From Verrucomicrobiia bacterium (GTDB lineage Bacteria > Verrucomicrobiota > Verrucomicrobiia > Limisphaerales > JAEYXS01): a stretch of 64,000 nucleotides of DNA. The notes beneath the pieces were generated by a model. The model did no database searches, was not told where the DNA came from, and saw only the letters and a list, made by a program, of their open reading frames with translations. The position numbers and the translations under genes were made by a program. Below, in pieces: positions 9,554-19,397 of the stretch (positions are counted from its first letter, which is position 1; each line of letters begins with the position of its first letter). The stretch lies in the NCBI GenBank assembly GCA_036405135.1, contig DASWYF010000035.1, positions 142,503 through 206,502 on the forward strand. Reading direction: 5' to 3'.

Positions 9554-10936
9554 TTATGCCTTTTCCTCGATCAGTTCACGCCGCCCACCACCCAGCAGTT
9601 CAGCAACGAAGTGCGTGGAGTAAACACCACGGCGGAAATTCGGATCCTGCAGGATGGCCTGCTCGAACGGAATCGTGGTCTTGATGCCCGTGATCATGTA
9701 TTCGCTGAGCGCGCGACTCATGAGGTCCATGGCTTCACGACGGTCCTTGCCGTAGGTGATGAGCTTGCCGATCATGGAGTCATAATGCGGCGGAATGGAA
9801 TAGCCTGCGTACGCATGGCTGTCCACACGCACACCACGACCGCCAGGAGCGTAATACATCTCGATACGACCCGGTGACGGGCGGAAATCATCAAACGGAT
9901 CTTCCGCGTTGATGCGGCACTCGATGGCGCTGCCCTTCAACTGGATATCGCTCTGGGAATGACGCAAGGGTTCACCCATCGCGATCATGATCTGGTATTT
10001 CACCAAGTCGATGCCCGTGACCTCTTCAGTGATCGGGTGCTCCACCTGGATGCGTTTGTTCACTTCCAAGAAGTAGAAGTTACCCTTGTCATCCACGATG
10101 AACTCGACGGTGCCGGCGTTCGTATAGTTCGCCACCTCGGCGATACGGACGGCCGCCTTGCCCATCTTCTTGCGGAGATCCTTGAACTTGTTCTCGATCA
10201 GCGGGGAGGGGGTTTCCTCGATGATTTTTTGATTGCGGCGCTGGATGGAGCAATCGCGCTCGTTCAAATGGATGATATGCCCGCGGTTATCGCCCAAGAT
10301 CTGGAACTCGATATGGTGCGGGTTTTCAATGAACTTCTCGATGTAGACGCCGGAGTTGCCGAAAGCCTTCTCAGCTTCCATGCGGGCGGTGTGATAGCCC
10401 TTCACCAAGCTGATGTCGTTATGGGCCACGCGCATGCCGCGACCACCGCCACCGGCGATAGCCTTGATCATGACGGGGTAACCGATGCGCTTGGCTACCG
10501 ACAATGCTTCCTGTTCATTGATGACCAAGCCTTCGGAACCAGGAGGGGTAGGGACACCGGCCTTTTTGGCAAGGTTACGGCTAACGGCCTTGTCTTCGAG
10601 GGCATTCATCGCCCGTGAGCTCGGCCCGATGAAGCGGATGTTGCAGCTTTCGCAGACATCAGCGAAGTGGGCGTTCTCGGAAAGGAAGCCGTAACCTGGA
10701 TGGATAGCGTCTACATCAGCGATTTCCGCAGCACTAATGAGCCGATCTATCTTCAGATAGCTCTCATTGCTGGGACCTTTACCGATACAGATAGCCTCGT
10801 CGGCCATCTGAACGTGCATGGAACTGGCATCTGCCTCGGAATATACGGCTACCGTGCGGACATTCAGTTCTTTGCAGGCGCGGATGATACGAACGGCAAT
10901 CTCTCCGCGATTCGCGACAAGAATCTTCTCAAACAT
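9554..10936 (-). CDS. accC: Acetyl-CoA carboxylase biotin carboxylase subunit
   Basis: This 460-residue protein carboxylates the biotin on AccB using ATP and bicarbonate, the first step of fatty-acid synthesis. The N-terminal domain begins [17 protein letters not shown]. The ATP-grasp domain shows the glycine loop [11 protein letters not shown] near residue 165, [31 protein letters not shown] and the C-terminal [12 protein letters not shown]. Length and motifs are those of standard AccC. It follows accB by 47 bp and is surely in its operon. The carboxyltransferase genes accA and accD are not nearby. Confidence 0.96.
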   Translation of the reverse strand: MFEKILVANRGEIAVRIIRACKELNVRTVAVYSEADASSMHVQMADEAICIGKGPSNESYLKIDRLISAAEIADVDAIHPGYGFLSENAHFADVCESCNIRFIGPSSRAMNALEDKAVSRNLAKKAGVPTPPGSEGLVINEQEALSVAKRIGYPVMIKAIAGGGGRGMRVAHNDISLVKGYHTARMEAEKAFGNSGVYIEKFIENPHHIEFQILGDNRGHIIHLNERDCSIQRRNQKIIEETPSPLIENKFKDLRKKMGKAAVRIAEVANYTNAGTVEFIVDDKGNFYFLEVNKRIQVEHPITEEVTGIDLVKYQIMIAMGEPLRHSQSDIQLKGSAIECRINAEDPFDDFRPSPGRIEMYYAPGGRGVRVDSHAYAGYSIPPHYDSMIGKLITYGKDRREAMDLMSRALSEYMITGIKTTIPFEQAILQDPNFRRGVYSTHFVAELLGGGRRELIEEKA

Positions 10937-10983
10937 GTTACGTTAACGATGTCGGCTGTTGAAATTTGGCTCAAAAACGCCGT

Positions 10984-11445
10984 TTACAGCGGACGAATCT
11001 TGAACAGCGGTTGACCAAACTCAACAGGTTTGGCGTTATCCACGCAAATCTGGGTGATGACGCCGCGCGCCTCAGCCTTGATTTCATTCATGACCTTCAT
11101 GGCCTCAATGATGCAAACCACGGAATCCGGGTTCACTTCAGTGCCCACTTCCACATAGTGGGCGGACTCAGGCGATGGGGCTCGGTAGAACGTACCGATC
11201 ATGGGGGACTTGATATCGGCATCGTTCGATGCCGCTGCCGGAGCGGCAGTGGTTGGTGCAGGCAGGGCAGCTACGGGGGCGCCCGAGATGAGAACCTGCG
11301 GTTGTTCGTCGTAAGCTGCCATGACGGGGCCAACATTGCCGCCGCGCTTCAGCTTTATCTTAAATTCTTGTTTTTCTAACTCAAACTCCGAGATGGCGTT
11401 TTTCTTCATCAAATCGATGACCGCCTTGATATCCTTCAAATCCAC
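10984..11445 (-). CDS. accB: Biotin carboxyl carrier protein of acetyl-CoA carboxylase
   Basis: A 153-residue carrier protein. The C-terminal biotinyl domain has the attachment motif EAMKVMNEI, with biotin expected on Lys117. A flexible alanine- and proline-rich linker (about residues 50-75) joins it to an N-terminal helix starting MDLKDIKAVIDLM, as in other AccB proteins. SPMIGTFYRAPSP, the 'thumb' region typical of bacterial AccB, is present. accC follows on the same strand. A hairpin with a T-rich tail lies about 60-100 bp upstream and may separate this operon from aroQ or act as an attenuator. Confidence 0.95.
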   Translation of the reverse strand: MDLKDIKAVIDLMKKNAISEFELEKQEFKIKLKRGGNVGPVMAAYDEQPQVLISGAPVAALPAPTTAAPAAASNDADIKSPMIGTFYRAPSPESAHYVEVGTEVNPDSVVCIIEAMKVMNEIKAEARGVITQICVDNAKPVEFGQPLFKIRPL

Positions 11446-11504
11446 AGGTGCTCCTGGTTGAAAGTTACCGTTAACTGCAAAACGGGTTACGCACGATGCG
11501 TATT

Positions 11505-11542
11505 AAATAAAATAAGCAGTGACTTATTCGGACACTGCTTAT
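11505..11542 (-). terminator. Rho-independent terminator between aroQ and accB
   Basis: On the minus strand the arms ATAAGCAGTG and CACTGCTTAT (11542-11533 and 11521-11512) pair perfectly over 10 bases around an 11-base loop and are followed by TTATTTA. It lies 124 bp after the aroQ stop and in front of accB, so it should end the aroQ transcript; a leader attenuator of accB is an alternative. Confidence 0.7.
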
Positions 11543-11665
11543 CCTTTCTGTTACGAATTGGCGACGACACTAATGATGGAGAGGGGTAGCGTCAAGGCCT
11601 AGTTTTTAAGAGGCCTCAAAATGTGCAAAAACGGCCAGAATACCATTTTTCACTTGAAAACGTCT

Positions 11666-12103
11666 TTATTTTTTAGGCGTTAACGATAGCGAGGCATGCA
11701 CTCCGAGGAGGTATGAAGTCGCTCCGAAACCGCAAATCTGTCCCTTGCAGACCGCTGCAATGAGTGATTTGTGACGGAATTCTTCACGGGCATGGATATT
11801 GGAAAGATGTATCTCGATCGTGGGTATACCCACGGCGGAAATGGCGTCACGCAAAGCCACGCTAGTGTGTGTGTAGGCTCCGGCATTGAGGAGAATCACA
11901 TCCGCTGTGCCTTTGGCCTGCTGAATCCAAGTAACCAGTTCACCTTCCAGATTGCTCTGGCGAAAGTCCACTGTTGCCCCGTGTTTTCCGGCCAAATCCC
12001 GTACTGCTTGTTCAATGTCTGCGAGCGTCGTGCGGCCATAGACCTCCGGTTCCCTCTGGCCGAGGAGATTCAAATTGGGTCCGTTAAGCACGAGCAGTTT
12101 CAT
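11666..12103 (-). CDS. aroQ: Type II 3-dehydroquinate dehydratase
   Basis: A 145-residue enzyme of the shikimate pathway that dehydrates 3-dehydroquinate. The start [20 protein letters not shown] is the standard AroQ beginning, with the catalytic tyrosine following in [43 protein letters not shown] and [17 protein letters not shown] are the substrate-binding and catalytic segments; the usual NPGAYTHTS is NAGAYTHTS here. An upstream in-frame extension of 93 codons is not supported because it overlaps the neighbouring ligase gene and looks non-coding. The membrane-protein gene ends 17 bp upstream on the same strand. Confidence 0.95.
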   Translation of the reverse strand: MKLLVLNGPNLNLLGQREPEVYGRTTLADIEQAVRDLAGKHGATVDFRQSNLEGELVTWIQQAKGTADVILLNAGAYTHTSVALRDAISAVGIPTIEIHLSNIHAREEFRHKSLIAAVCKGQICGFGATSYLLGVHASLSLTPKK

Positions 12104-12120
12104 GACTTGGCGAGGGTATG

Positions 12121-13530
12121 TTAGGGCTTGCTGCCTGTCGATGCCGATTGCACAGGGCTTAGTCCGGTCAACCATCCCAGCATCAGCATGGCCGTCCATG
12201 CGATCGCTGGAACGTAAAGACCGAATTCGACAAAGGATTGCAGCGCCCACCCGATCAGCCCCAAAGCCATCGCTTGAATCAGGGCATTCGCTCCGGGATT
12301 CATCGCCTTTTTCCATACCAGACACATACACCCGCCGATCCATGCCAAGAAAAAGGCAAACCCTGGCAGGCCGGAATCGCACGCCTGTTCGAGATAATCA
12401 TTATGCACCAGCTTGGTGGGCTCTGATTCCGGTTTTTTAATCCGGGTATAACCGCTGCCGAAAGTTCCTGGTCCATGGCCTAAAATCGGCCTCTCCGCAG
12501 TCAATTTCAAGGCGGCTGACCAGTAATCGAACCGGGCAGCGACGCTGGTGGGGTTTTTGAGTTTTTCGGAGTATTTGAACCAAAAGCCACCTGCGCCGCC
12601 TATCAAAACTAGAGCCAAAATCCCGATCTTCCATTGTCTGGGCAACGGTTGGGCGAGCACCCATGCCAATCCCATGGCCATGGCCACCAGCCAGCCGGCT
12701 TTCGATCCCGACCATACCAGACAGGCTGCCCCCATGTAGAAGAACGTCCCAAATAAGACCATTCGCCCTATTTTCGGCAGTTTCTCCGAGATGTTCCAGA
12801 TGGTGACAAGGATGGCCGGGAGTGACAGAAGGATGATACCCGCCAGAGCATTGGCATAGACCAAGGTTCCGGAGATGCGCCCGCCCCGCACGCGTTTAAG
12901 AACCTCAGGCACCACGGAATAAGTGTCGTTCGTCTTCACCACGACGTTGTTTTTTATCAAGTCGTTCAGTTCGTCGGGCGGCAGATTGGTCCAGCCGGTG
13001 GCTTCATTGCTCTCGATGAATTCCGCTGTCGAAGTCATGCCTCCGTATTGCTGGCCGAACCCTTTTCCCAGTACGATGAGCAGGGCGATGCCCACGGGGA
13101 TCCAAAATTTTCTGCCGTCTCTTATCTGGCTCAATGCCAGCAACCCCAGGTAGTAACAACCGACCAGCCCTCCAAAATGGAGCAAAACCGTGGTGGCTGT
13201 GCCGGAAGAACGGGAGGTGAGGGTGGACAATACCTGCCATCCCAGCCACGCCACTGGAGCCCAGAGCAACCATCTGGGTATGTCACGGGGCACTCGCGAA
13301 TAGAGAAAGCCGTAAACCAGTACTGCGCCCAAGACGAGGTATCCGATAGGCAAAGGCCATTGGTCTGACACCCATTCGTTCAGCACATCGGGTGTAGTAT
13401 GTGCCTGGGGTAATACTACGGGGACGCCGAACTTCAAGAAGCACAGGGCGGCCAGCAATCCGGCCACCAAGGCCAGTCTTTGGTTCCATTCACCTGCCAT
13501 TCCGGCGCTCTGATTCGGCTTCGTGCTCAT
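12121..13530 (-). CDS. O-antigen ligase/polymerase-like membrane protein
   Basis: A 469-residue inner-membrane protein with about ten to twelve hydrophobic segments. The long loop before the last helices contains [17 protein letters not shown] and [18 protein letters not shown], the typical Wzy_C/WaaL pattern (HGxGTF, then HNxYLE with the essential histidine). Proteins of this class join or polymerise lipid-linked glycans on the periplasmic face. Without glycan genes nearby the exact substrate cannot be inferred. The start [18 protein letters not shown] is an ATG, divergent from the LOG gene with 140 bp between them. aroQ is 17 bp downstream. Confidence 0.82.
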   Translation of the reverse strand: MSTKPNQSAGMAGEWNQRLALVAGLLAALCFLKFGVPVVLPQAHTTPDVLNEWVSDQWPLPIGYLVLGAVLVYGFLYSRVPRDIPRWLLWAPVAWLGWQVLSTLTSRSSGTATTVLLHFGGLVGCYYLGLLALSQIRDGRKFWIPVGIALLIVLGKGFGQQYGGMTSTAEFIESNEATGWTNLPPDELNDLIKNNVVVKTNDTYSVVPEVLKRVRGGRISGTLVYANALAGIILLSLPAILVTIWNISEKLPKIGRMVLFGTFFYMGAACLVWSGSKAGWLVAMAMGLAWVLAQPLPRQWKIGILALVLIGGAGGFWFKYSEKLKNPTSVAARFDYWSAALKLTAERPILGHGPGTFGSGYTRIKKPESEPTKLVHNDYLEQACDSGLPGFAFFLAWIGGCMCLVWKKAMNPGANALIQAMALGLIGWALQSFVEFGLYVPAIAWTAMLMLGWLTGLSPVQSASTGSKP

Positions 13531-13670
13531 CTGTGTGCGTTACCTTTGCCATAGAGAGATGCTCCCCTGCAAACTCCGAGTGCTATCCAAAATTGCTTAT
13601 CGTGAGGTGATGTCACTCAGTAAATCTTTGGCATTAGACAACCTGCCTCCTCCTTACTATCCTCACACCC

Positions 13671-14360
13671 ATGCACCATCATCAGCATTCGAGCGGTTCG
13701 CATTTGCAGGAGGATCCCTGGCGCGTCTTTCGCATCATGGCGGAGTTCGTGGAGTCCTTTGATACCATGTCGAAGGTCGGTCCTGCGGTGACGGTTTTCG
13801 GTTCCGCGCGCACGAAGCCTGCGGACCAGTATTACAAGGCTTCCGTCGCCCTCGGCAAGGCGCTGGCCAAACACCACATAGCGGTCATCACAGGTGGCGG
13901 TCCTGGCATCATGGAGGCGGCGAACAAAGGCGCCTATCAGGGCAAAGGCAAGTCCGTGGGGTTAAACATCAAGCTGCCTCACGAACAGAGCGGCAACCCT
14001 TACGCGAATGTGCCCATCGATTTTCATTACTTCTTCGCGCGTAAAGTCTGCTTCGTGAAATACAGCATGGGCTTTGTGTTCATGCCCGGCGGCTTCGGTA
14101 CGCTGGATGAGTTTTTCGAGGTTGCGACCCTGGTGCAGACGCAAAAGATTTCCCGCTTTCCGCTGATCCTTTATGGCACGGATTACTGGGGCGGTTTGAT
14201 CAAGTGGATGCGCACCACGCTTGAAGGCCGCCGTCTCATCAGCCCGGGTGACATCGAACTGACCAACCTCACGGATAACGTGGATGAAGCCGTAAACATC
14301 ATCCTGGATTACCGTCGTCGCGTAGGTCCGCCGGAAGACGTGCCGCCAGCCTTCAAGTAA
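13671..14360 (+). CDS. LOG-family nucleotide phosphoribohydrolase-like protein
   Basis: A 229-residue cytoplasmic Rossmann-fold protein of the TIGR00730 (LOG, formerly 'lysine decarboxylase') family. It has GGGPGIMEA at 75-83 and PGGFGTLDE at 139-147, the two signature motifs. Characterised members hydrolyse nucleoside monophosphates, including cytokinin nucleotides, at the N-glycosidic bond. The N-terminus is unusual in starting with a histidine cluster, MHHHQHSSGSH, which could bind metal. The M16 peptidase gene starts 12 bp downstream, so the two are probably one operon. Confidence 0.9.
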   Translation: MHHHQHSSGSHLQEDPWRVFRIMAEFVESFDTMSKVGPAVTVFGSARTKPADQYYKASVALGKALAKHHIAVITGGGPGIMEAANKGAYQGKGKSVGLNIKLPHEQSGNPYANVPIDFHYFFARKVCFVKYSMGFVFMPGGFGTLDEFFEVATLVQTQKISRFPLILYGTDYWGGLIKWMRTTLEGRRLISPGDIELTNLTDNVDEAVNIILDYRRRVGPPEDVPPAFK

Positions 14361-14372
14361 GAAACGAGCACG

Positions 14373-15635
14373 ATGTACGAGCTTACCAAGCTGGAGAACG
14401 GGTTCACCATCGCCACTGCCACCATGCCCCACATGGCTGGCGTGAGCGCGGGATTATGGGTGGGCGTGGGTGGCCGTTATGAAAATGCTCCGCTGAACGG
14501 CGTGTGCCATTTCATCGAGCACATGCTTTTCAAAGGCACGAAACGCCGGAACGCCAAGCAGATCTCGCAAGCGGTGGAAGGTGTGGGCGGGTATCTGAAC
14601 GCCTTCACCAGCGAGGAGCAGACGTGCTTCTACGCGCGGGCGCCGCATGACAAGCTCGGCAACTTGCTCGATGTCTTGTTCGACATGGTGCTGCACTCGC
14701 GCTTCGACACGGTGGAGATCGACAAGGAGCGGAGTGTCATCAAAGAAGAGGTGGCGATGTACCTCGACCAGCCCTCCTCCCACGTGATGGAGCTGCTGAA
14801 TGAAACTCTCTGGCCGGAGCATCCGCTGGGGCGTCCGCTCACGGGCACCTTGGAAACATTGGATGGGTTGCGGCGCGAAGAGCTCGTCGCCTATCTGCAA
14901 TCACACTACGTCGCTCCGGGTTCGTTGCTGACGGTAGCTGGTCGTATCAAGCACAAGGAAGTCGTGGAGTTGGCGAAGAAGCTCTCCAAGACTTTCGCCA
15001 AAGGCAGACGCGCCACATTCCAGCCGGTGAGTCCTATCCAGAAGGAACCGCGCATCAAGCTGTTCACGAAAGACATCGAGCAGACGCATCTCGCGCTCGG
15101 CTTGCGCTCCTGTTCGCGGCATGACGAGCGACGCTTTGCGCTACGTCTCCTGAATGTGATTTTGGGCGAGAACATGAGCTCGCGCCTGTTCCAAGTGGTG
15201 CGTGAGGAGCATGGCCTCGCTTACTCGATCCAGAGCGGACAGAACTCATTTGATGACACCGGCGCACTTATCGTCACCGCCGGTGTGGATACGGAAAAGA
15301 CCAAGCCAGCCATCAAACTCATCGCGCAAGAGCTGAAACGCATTCGCGAGAAACTAGTGAGCGCGACGGAATTGCGCGAAGCCCGCGATTATCTGCTCGG
15401 CCAGATGGATCTCAGCCTGGAAAGCACGGAGAACCAGATGATGTGGCTGGGCGAACAATTGTTGAGCTATGGTCGCATCACCAAGCCGGAGGAGACAAAG
15501 CGTCGTCTGGCAGAAGTGAAGCCCTCGGATATCCGCGCCGTTGCCCGTGAATTCTTCCAGCCGGAACGCATGAGCCTCGCGATGGTGAGCCCGATGAAGA
15601 GTGATCGCGGGCTGAAGGAATTGTTGGTGGCTTGA
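14373..15635 (+). CDS. M16-family zinc metallopeptidase
   Basis: A 420-residue pitrilysin/processing-peptidase-like protein. The inverted zinc motif HFIEH lies at 46-50, and the third ligand is expected in ERSVIKEEVAMY near residue 126. The C-terminal half (from about 190) is the second M16 fold, with LGENMSSRLFQVVREEHGLAY as its typical segment. There is no signal peptide, so it should be cytoplasmic, as for the YmxG-like group. It follows the LOG gene at 12 bp and precedes pabB by 46 bp. Confidence 0.92.
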   Translation: MYELTKLENGFTIATATMPHMAGVSAGLWVGVGGRYENAPLNGVCHFIEHMLFKGTKRRNAKQISQAVEGVGGYLNAFTSEEQTCFYARAPHDKLGNLLDVLFDMVLHSRFDTVEIDKERSVIKEEVAMYLDQPSSHVMELLNETLWPEHPLGRPLTGTLETLDGLRREELVAYLQSHYVAPGSLLTVAGRIKHKEVVELAKKLSKTFAKGRRATFQPVSPIQKEPRIKLFTKDIEQTHLALGLRSCSRHDERRFALRLLNVILGENMSSRLFQVVREEHGLAYSIQSGQNSFDDTGALIVTAGVDTEKTKPAIKLIAQELKRIREKLVSATELREARDYLLGQMDLSLESTENQMMWLGEQLLSYGRITKPEETKRRLAEVKPSDIRAVAREFFQPERMSLAMVSPMKSDRGLKELLVA

Positions 15636-15681
15636 GTCTGACATTTGACTGGGCAGAGACAAGGCGGCAAACTGTGGGCAG

Positions 15682-17127
15682 ATGCGTCCGCTCATCACCG
15701 AAATCACGACACAGCATACGCCCGCGAGCCTCGCGGCTTCGCTGTGTCATGAGCCGGGTGTGGTGCTTTTGCGGAGCGGCATGCCGGATTCATCGCAATC
15801 ACGCTATTCCTTCGTCACTGCGAAACCATTTCTGACTTTCCGTTCCTACGGTTCCCGCTGTGAACTGCGTTCGCAGAATGGTTTGCAAGAAGTCTTCGGC
15901 AATCCGTGGCATACGCTGGATTCGCTGATGTCGCGCTACGAGCTGCTGGATGAACTCGATCTTCCTTTTCCTGTCGGTGGTTGCTTTGGCTACTGGGGTT
16001 ATGACCTCAAGAATTTCGTGGAGCCCAAGCTCACCCGCAATGCGGTCAATGATCTGGAGCTGCCCGATTGCCACGTGGGTTTCTACGACAGCGTCGTGGT
16101 CTTCGATCATCGTCTCGGCAAGGCCTGGCTCATTGTCACCGGGCTGAATGTGGATGGTTCGCGCAGTGAAGAATCCGCCAATGAATCAGCAATCTGGTGG
16201 CAAGAGAAACTGGGGGCGGCATCTGAAGAGCAGGTTAATCCTGCATCTGAAAAACAACATCTAACAGCCAGCGTCACCTCCTGTTTCACCCGCGAACAAT
16301 TCATCGCGAAAGTGGAGCGTGCGCAACGCTACATCTGGAGCGGGGATATTTATCAGGTGAATCTCGCTCAGCGGCTCAGTGCGCCGCTCAATGATACGCC
16401 TTGGAATTTCTTTGAGCGTTTGGCGGAAGTTTCACCCGCACCGTTCGCAGCGTATATCGACTGCGGCGATTTCGCCCTGGCCTCTTCTTCGCCTGAATTG
16501 TTTTTGCGCCTGAGCGGTTCGCACATCACCACGCGTCCTATCAAAGGCACACGCCCGCGTGCGCACGATCCGGTGCGTGATGCTCAGCTTACTTACGAGC
16601 TGCAGACCAGTCCGAAGGAAATGGCGGAACTGGTGATGATCACGGACCTTTTGCGCAACGATCTTGGGCGCGTGTGCGAATACGGCTCCGTGCAAGTGCC
16701 TGAACTCGTTCGATTGGAGCGCTACGCGCAAGTGCAACATCTCGTCTCTACGGTGGAAGGGCGCTTGCGCGAGGATGTCACACACTTCGCGGCGTTCGCC
16801 TCGTGCTTTCCAGGCGGCAGTATCACCGGTGCGCCGAAGATCCGCGCGATGGAGATCATCGATGAACTGGAGAATGTCGCACGTGGACCTTACACGGGCT
16901 GCATCGGCTATCTGGGATTCAATCGCGAAAGCCAGTTGAACATCACCATCCGCACGGCAGTGTGCCAAGGGGACAAGGTTCACTTCCATGTGGGAGCGGG
17001 CATTGTAGCGGATTCCATCCCCGCAGCGGAGTATGATGAGACACTGGCGAAGGCGGGTGGGTTTCTCACCGCATTGCAGCTTCAGGCGCAATCGGAGTAT
17101 CGTCCCGCCACTACGAGCGCATCATGA
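15682..17127 (+). CDS. pabB: Aminodeoxychorismate synthase component I
   Basis: A 481-residue chorismate-using enzyme. The C-terminal chorismate-binding domain starts around residue 205 and has RPIKGTRPR, with lysine at about 288; PIKGT is the form found in aminodeoxychorismate synthases, while anthranilate synthases have PIAGT. Also present are ELVMITDLLRNDLGRV and SITGAPKIRAMEIIDELE. The enzyme makes 4-amino-4-deoxychorismate for folate synthesis. The N-terminal half is the usual regulatory beta-sandwich. pabC overlaps its stop codon by 4 bases (ATGA), so the pair is translationally coupled. A pabA amidotransferase is not seen in the window. Confidence 0.92.
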   Translation: MRPLITEITTQHTPASLAASLCHEPGVVLLRSGMPDSSQSRYSFVTAKPFLTFRSYGSRCELRSQNGLQEVFGNPWHTLDSLMSRYELLDELDLPFPVGGCFGYWGYDLKNFVEPKLTRNAVNDLELPDCHVGFYDSVVVFDHRLGKAWLIVTGLNVDGSRSEESANESAIWWQEKLGAASEEQVNPASEKQHLTASVTSCFTREQFIAKVERAQRYIWSGDIYQVNLAQRLSAPLNDTPWNFFERLAEVSPAPFAAYIDCGDFALASSSPELFLRLSGSHITTRPIKGTRPRAHDPVRDAQLTYELQTSPKEMAELVMITDLLRNDLGRVCEYGSVQVPELVRLERYAQVQHLVSTVEGRLREDVTHFAAFASCFPGGSITGAPKIRAMEIIDELENVARGPYTGCIGYLGFNRESQLNITIRTAVCQGDKVHFHVGAGIVADSIPAAEYDETLAKAGGFLTALQLQAQSEYRPATTSAS

Positions 17128-17969
17128 TTATTTTTCTCAATGGCGAGTTTGTGCCGGAAGCGGAGGCGAAAGTCTCGGTGTCCGACCGCAGCTTTCTCTA
17201 CGGTGACGGGTTGTTCGAGACGATGCGCGTGCACAACGGGAAGGTGTTCCGCTGGGCACATCACTGGGAGAGATTGTCACTAGGTGCTGGGGCATTGAAG
17301 ATGGCGATTCCTTTTGTCTCCACAGCGTTGCTGTCCCAAGCGGAAGAGCTGATCCAGCGGAATGGAATGAGGGAAGGCGTGTTGCGCTTGCATCTTTCAC
17401 GTGGGGTGGGCACACGCGGTTACTCTCCCAGAGGCGCGGACAAGCCGGTGTTAATCCTCACCACGCATCCGGTGACGAATGATTTCAAAGTGCCGCCACG
17501 CTGGCAGTTGGCCACATCATCGCATCGGCTGCCGATTGGAAGTCCGCTGACGCAATACAAGCATGCGAACCGTCTGCTTCACGTGCTGGCCAAGCAGGAG
17601 GCGCAAGAGCAGGGGGCGGACGAAGCAATGCTGCTGAACACTGCTGGCGAAGTCGTGGAAGCTGCGAGTGCAAACCTCTTTTTTATCCAAGCAAATCACA
17701 TCTGCACGCCGCCGCTGGTGAGTGGTGCATTAGGCGGAGTGACGCGATCCCTGGTCTTTGAACTCTGTCGCGAACTGGATTTCGACTGTCAGGAGCGAAG
17801 TGTCTTCCCTGAGCAATTACGAGAGTGCCGTGGCATATTTCTTACTCTGAGTACGCTGGGCATCGTGGAAGCCACGCATCTGGACGGATTTGCCCTGCCG
17901 ACCTCATCGCTCGTAAAAGCTTTGCAGGACGTGTATCGCGAAGTGTTAGAGCGGGAGACGAGATCGTAG
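17124..17969 (+). CDS. pabC: Class IV aminotransferase, probable aminodeoxychorismate lyase
   Basis: A 281-residue PLP enzyme of fold type IV. DRSFLYGDGLFETMRV is the N-terminal signature; K146 in LTQYKHANRLL is the expected PLP lysine, and VVEAASANLFF and SGALGGVTRS are the later cofactor-binding segments. Position directly behind pabB with a 4-base overlap points to aminodeoxychorismate lyase, which releases p-aminobenzoate. D-amino-acid or branched-chain aminotransferases have the same fold and cannot be excluded from sequence alone. The stop codon touches the left end of an inverted-repeat element. Confidence 0.85.
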   Translation: MIIFLNGEFVPEAEAKVSVSDRSFLYGDGLFETMRVHNGKVFRWAHHWERLSLGAGALKMAIPFVSTALLSQAEELIQRNGMREGVLRLHLSRGVGTRGYSPRGADKPVLILTTHPVTNDFKVPPRWQLATSSHRLPIGSPLTQYKHANRLLHVLAKQEAQEQGADEAMLLNTAGEVVEAASANLFFIQANHICTPPLVSGALGGVTRSLVFELCRELDFDCQERSVFPEQLRECRGIFLTLSTLGIVEATHLDGFALPTSSLVKALQDVYREVLERETRS

Positions 17970-18121
17970 GAGCGCGACTCTCCGAATCGCAGCAACTGGC
18001 GTAAGCAAAGACGGGTTAGTCTCGCACCAAGTCTGAAGTGTGAATTGATTTCCCACTTGTTCAAATTTCTGGAAGCCGCTTGCAGCATTTCACTTTGCTG
18101 CGGGTCGGAGACCCGCGCTCC
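17969..18121. mobile_element. 153-bp inverted-repeat element (MITE- or REP-doublet-like)
   Basis: Terminal inverted repeats of 27 bases lie at 17969-17995 and 18095-18121; 23 of 27 positions match. The right end, read inward, begins GGAGCGCGGGTCTCCGACCC, the left end GGAGCGCGACTCTCCGAATC. Each end is itself nearly palindromic around TCC. There is no open frame inside. It fills the whole gap between pabC and the dehydrogenase gene and touches the pabC stop codon. No clear target duplication is visible. Confidence 0.6.
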
Positions 18122-18122
18122 G

Positions 18123-19166
18123 TCAGAGTTGCGTTACCACTACCTTCAATGACTCCGGCGTTGGCTTAGCTGCCAGTTCCACTGCTTCTGCAGTTTGTGC
18201 CAATGGATAGCGGTGCGTGATCAAACCACGCACATCCAGCTTGCGCGAGAACACCAGCTTGGCCACTTCTGGTTGCAGAGTCACATCGGAGGAATAGCTG
18301 CCGATCAAATCCTTTTCATCCACGCAAACCGTTGAGAGATCAATGTCCGTAAGCGCGCCTCGCTTGGTGTGCGCGAACAAAAGAACCTGGCCGGCACCGC
18401 GCAGTAATCCCATGGCTTGTTTCAGGACGGCATCCACCGGAGTAGCAATGACGGCGGCATCTAGGCCACGTGATTTGGTGAGCTTGGCCACTTGATTAGC
18501 CATGTCAGCGGCATCTCCACGGATGGCCAGTTTGGCACCGAGTTTTTTAGCGAGCTTCAGACGAGTATCCAGCAGATCGGTGGCTACGACATTGATACCG
18601 CGCAAGGCGAGGAGGCGGGTGAACATAAGGCCGATGGGACCTTGCCCGGCGACGAGCACGGCATCACCTTTCAAGAGGTTCAGGCGTTTCACACCTTTCA
18701 GCACAGTGTTCACGGGTTCCAGCATCGCGCCTTCTTCGAAAGTATTCTTCGCTGGAATCTTCACGACACCCGGCAGGCAGAAGGACATCACACGGACGTA
18801 TTCGGCGTAGCCGCCGCCAGCGGGTTCGAAACCGGCGGTGATGCCGGTGCGTTTGTATTGCGGGCATTGCGCAAAGGCTTGATGACGGCAGGCATGGCAT
18901 TTCAAGCATGGCACATGATGATGCAAAGCTACCCGGTCGCCGACCTTCAGGCCGCGCACGCTTGCGCCTGCTTTCACAATGGTCCCTGCCGTCTCATGAC
19001 CGAAGATGCGCGGCGGCGGTACGGTGCCGTAATGGATCTTCTTGATGTCCGTGGGGCAGACACCGCAGACGGCGACCTTCACGAGAATCTCATTCGCGCC
19101 GATGCTGGGCACGGGGACTTCTTCCACCCGGAGGTCTTTCACTCCGCGATAGACTACGGCGCGCAT
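18123..19166 (-). CDS. Zinc-dependent alcohol/sorbitol dehydrogenase
   Basis: A 347-residue medium-chain dehydrogenase. The catalytic zinc site begins with CGVCPTDIKK and GHETAG; the structural zinc cysteines are CLKCHACRHQAFAQC. The nucleotide fold has GQGPIGLMFTRLLALRG followed by an acidic ATD residue, suggesting NAD(H). Substrate is unknown; sorbitol-, threonine- or alcohol-dehydrogenase-like activity are all possible. I chose the start MRAVVYRGVKDLRVEEV, which is the normal N-terminus of this family; a 90-codon in-frame upstream extension lacks family similarity and overlaps the next gene's promoter region. Confidence 0.88.
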   Translation of the reverse strand: MRAVVYRGVKDLRVEEVPVPSIGANEILVKVAVCGVCPTDIKKIHYGTVPPPRIFGHETAGTIVKAGASVRGLKVGDRVALHHHVPCLKCHACRHQAFAQCPQYKRTGITAGFEPAGGGYAEYVRVMSFCLPGVVKIPAKNTFEEGAMLEPVNTVLKGVKRLNLLKGDAVLVAGQGPIGLMFTRLLALRGINVVATDLLDTRLKLAKKLGAKLAIRGDAADMANQVAKLTKSRGLDAAVIATPVDAVLKQAMGLLRGAGQVLLFAHTKRGALTDIDLSTVCVDEKDLIGSYSSDVTLQPEVAKLVFSRKLDVRGLITHRYPLAQTAEAVELAAKPTPESLKVVVTQL

Positions 19167-19397
19167 CGTCTTCGGCAATTTGTCAGTCACAGCATTGGAG
19201 ATACTGGAAAACGGGAAAGGTTTCAAATCTTCGTGGCGATGGGGTGATAATGTTCTTTCGATCTGGAAAAGTTGGAGCCGGGTTTTCCTAGGCGGCCACG
19301 GGTTAGGAAGAAGATTAAGGATGACGGAGAGAAGATGAGCGCGAGCGTAGATTGCCTCGCAATTTGTGCGTGGGCGTTTTAATGGTGGTGGGTTCAC

